15,552 bases of DNA from JAVBKP01 sp031553975 (GTDB lineage: Bacteria > Bacillota > Clostridia > Peptostreptococcales > Anaerovoracaceae), in contig JAVBKP010000110.1 in assembly GCA_031553975.1 (NCBI GenBank), positions 1 through 15,552 on the forward strand, read 5' to 3'. This document shows positions 14,981-15,552 of this stretch, one piece after another. Under the pieces are notes generated by a model. It saw only the letters and a program-made list of their open reading frames with translations. It was not told where the DNA came from and did no database searches. A program made the position numbers and the translations under genes. Position 1 is the stretch's first letter. Each line of letters starts with the position of its first letter.

Positions 14981-15552
14981 ATGGAAAAATATTTTAACAT
15001 TACAGGACATTGTGTGCCAGACATGCATTACATGATAGATTTGACGGATCGAGTAAGCCAAATTGAGAAGATGGTAGATCGAGGAGAATATTTTACCATC
15101 AATAGACCACGCCAGTACGGGAAAACCACAACGCTCAACGCTATATATAATAAGCTTGAAGGGCGTTTCACAATTATAAGAACAAGCTTTGAAGGGGCTG
15201 GAGATGCACTGTTTAGTTCTGAAAAAGTATTTTGCAGCAATATACTGAAAAAATTTGCCATGTCAGTTAAACTGAAAAACGAAAAACTATATTCCATGTT
15301 GGTGAAGCATGTTAATACTGATGTCGAGAGTTTTGAACAATTATCAGAAAGCTTTTCAAGTATAATAAAAGAGTCGGGACAAGATATTATTCTCTTGATT
15401 GATGAGATTGATAAAAGTTCAAATAGTAAAGTATTTTTACAGTTTTTGGGTCTGCTTAGAAATAAATATTTAGCCAGTCGAAACGGAGAGGATATAACAT
15501 TTAAAAGTGTTATCTTAGCAGGCGTACATGACATAAAAAACTTGAAATTGGC
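14981..15552 (+). CDS. AAA-like ATPase domain protein (3' end outside window)
   Basis: The frame starts at ATG 14981, with GGAGG seven to eight bases upstream, and stays open to the window edge, giving 190 residues. The opening MEKYFNITGHCVPDMHYMID and the block EYFTINRPRQYGKTTTLNA are typical of the AAA-like ATPases often found in many copies in Clostridia and Bacteroidia. The Walker A-type loop is RQYGKTT (Lys48-Thr49) and Walker B is ILLIDEID (Asp141-Glu142). Many relatives are 500 or more residues long, and some families carry a C-terminal PD-(D/E)XK nuclease-like domain; whether this one does cannot be seen. Base composition is noticeably more AT-rich than in the genes to the left, which may point to separate acquisition. 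Biological role is unknown. The antisense reading frame over the same stretch is spurious. Confidence 0.85.
   Translation, partial: MEKYFNITGHCVPDMHYMIDLTDRVSQIEKMVDRGEYFTINRPRQYGKTTTLNAIYNKLEGRFTIIRTSFEGAGDALFSSEKVFCSNILKKFAMSVKLKNEKLYSMLVKHVNTDVESFEQLSESFSSIIKESGQDIILLIDEIDKSSNSKVFLQFLGLLRNKYLASRNGEDITFKSVILAGVHDIKNLKL

Noticed and set aside
15028..15534. 168-residue minus-strand frame at the right edge
   Set aside because: The plus strand over the same bases encodes intact Walker A and B motifs of an AAA-like ATPase behind a good promoter and ribosome binding site.
1..15552. tRNA or rRNA genes, CRISPR arrays, insertion sequences, phage genes
   Set aside because: No cloverleaf-like sequences, regularly spaced direct repeats, transposase frames or phage structural genes were seen on either strand.

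Overview
The window looks like part of the chromosome of an anaerobic Firmicute, most likely a member of the Clostridia. It is moderately AT-rich, has strong AGGAGG-type ribosome binding sites and occasional TTG starts, and carries families typical of that class: a YgiQ radical SAM protein, YitT, a BMP/Nup nucleoside ABC transporter, an EFR1 flavodoxin-ferredoxin, an iron-sulfur flavoprotein and an AAA-like ATPase. Nothing in the sequence fixes the genus.

Layout. (1) Positions 1-4987 (+) hold a tightly packed four-gene run: ygiQ (5' end outside the window), a beta-class DNA methyltransferase that overlaps it, a YitT-family membrane protein that overlaps the methyltransferase, and an MtaD-type MTA/SAH deaminase. 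(2) Positions 5035-9902 (+) hold a nucleoside ABC importer: lipoprotein BmpA/NupN, a tandem ATPase (NupO) and two permeases (NupP, NupQ). A consensus-like promoter and an 18-bp perfect palindrome precede bmpA, and an intrinsic terminator separates bmpA from the ATPase gene. (3) Positions 9903-10150 are a structured intergenic region with a GC-rich dyad, a repeat-like hairpin, a 16-bp palindrome next to a TATAAT box, and a terminator hairpin. (4) Positions 10151-12936 (+) hold an exported N-acetylmuramoyl-L-alanine amidase and an intracellular GH13 alpha-glucan hydrolase, closed by a terminator. (5) Positions 13032-14732 (-) hold a redox operon read leftward: EFR1-family protein, iron-sulfur flavoprotein and a 73-residue single-span membrane protein. 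(6) Positions 14739-14980 are a divergent control region with a dyad over the leftward promoter and a 76-bp nested inverted-repeat element. (7) A rightward AAA-like ATPase gene starts at 14981 and runs off the window.

How the genes may work together (inference). The first run combines two SAM-consuming enzymes, a radical SAM protein (by-product 5'-deoxyadenosine) and a methyltransferase (by-product S-adenosylhomocysteine), with a deaminase of the family that acts on such adenosine by-products. A nucleoside importer follows, so the left half may be a nucleoside and SAM by-product salvage region. The amidase and GH13 enzyme concern cell-wall turnover and alpha-glucan use. The minus-strand cluster is a low-potential electron-transfer unit whose substrate cannot be deduced. 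No tRNA, rRNA, CRISPR array or insertion sequence was seen. No wholly new multi-gene system is evident; the least explained parts are the orphan methyltransferase, the palindromic intergenic elements and the AAA-like ATPase at the right edge.
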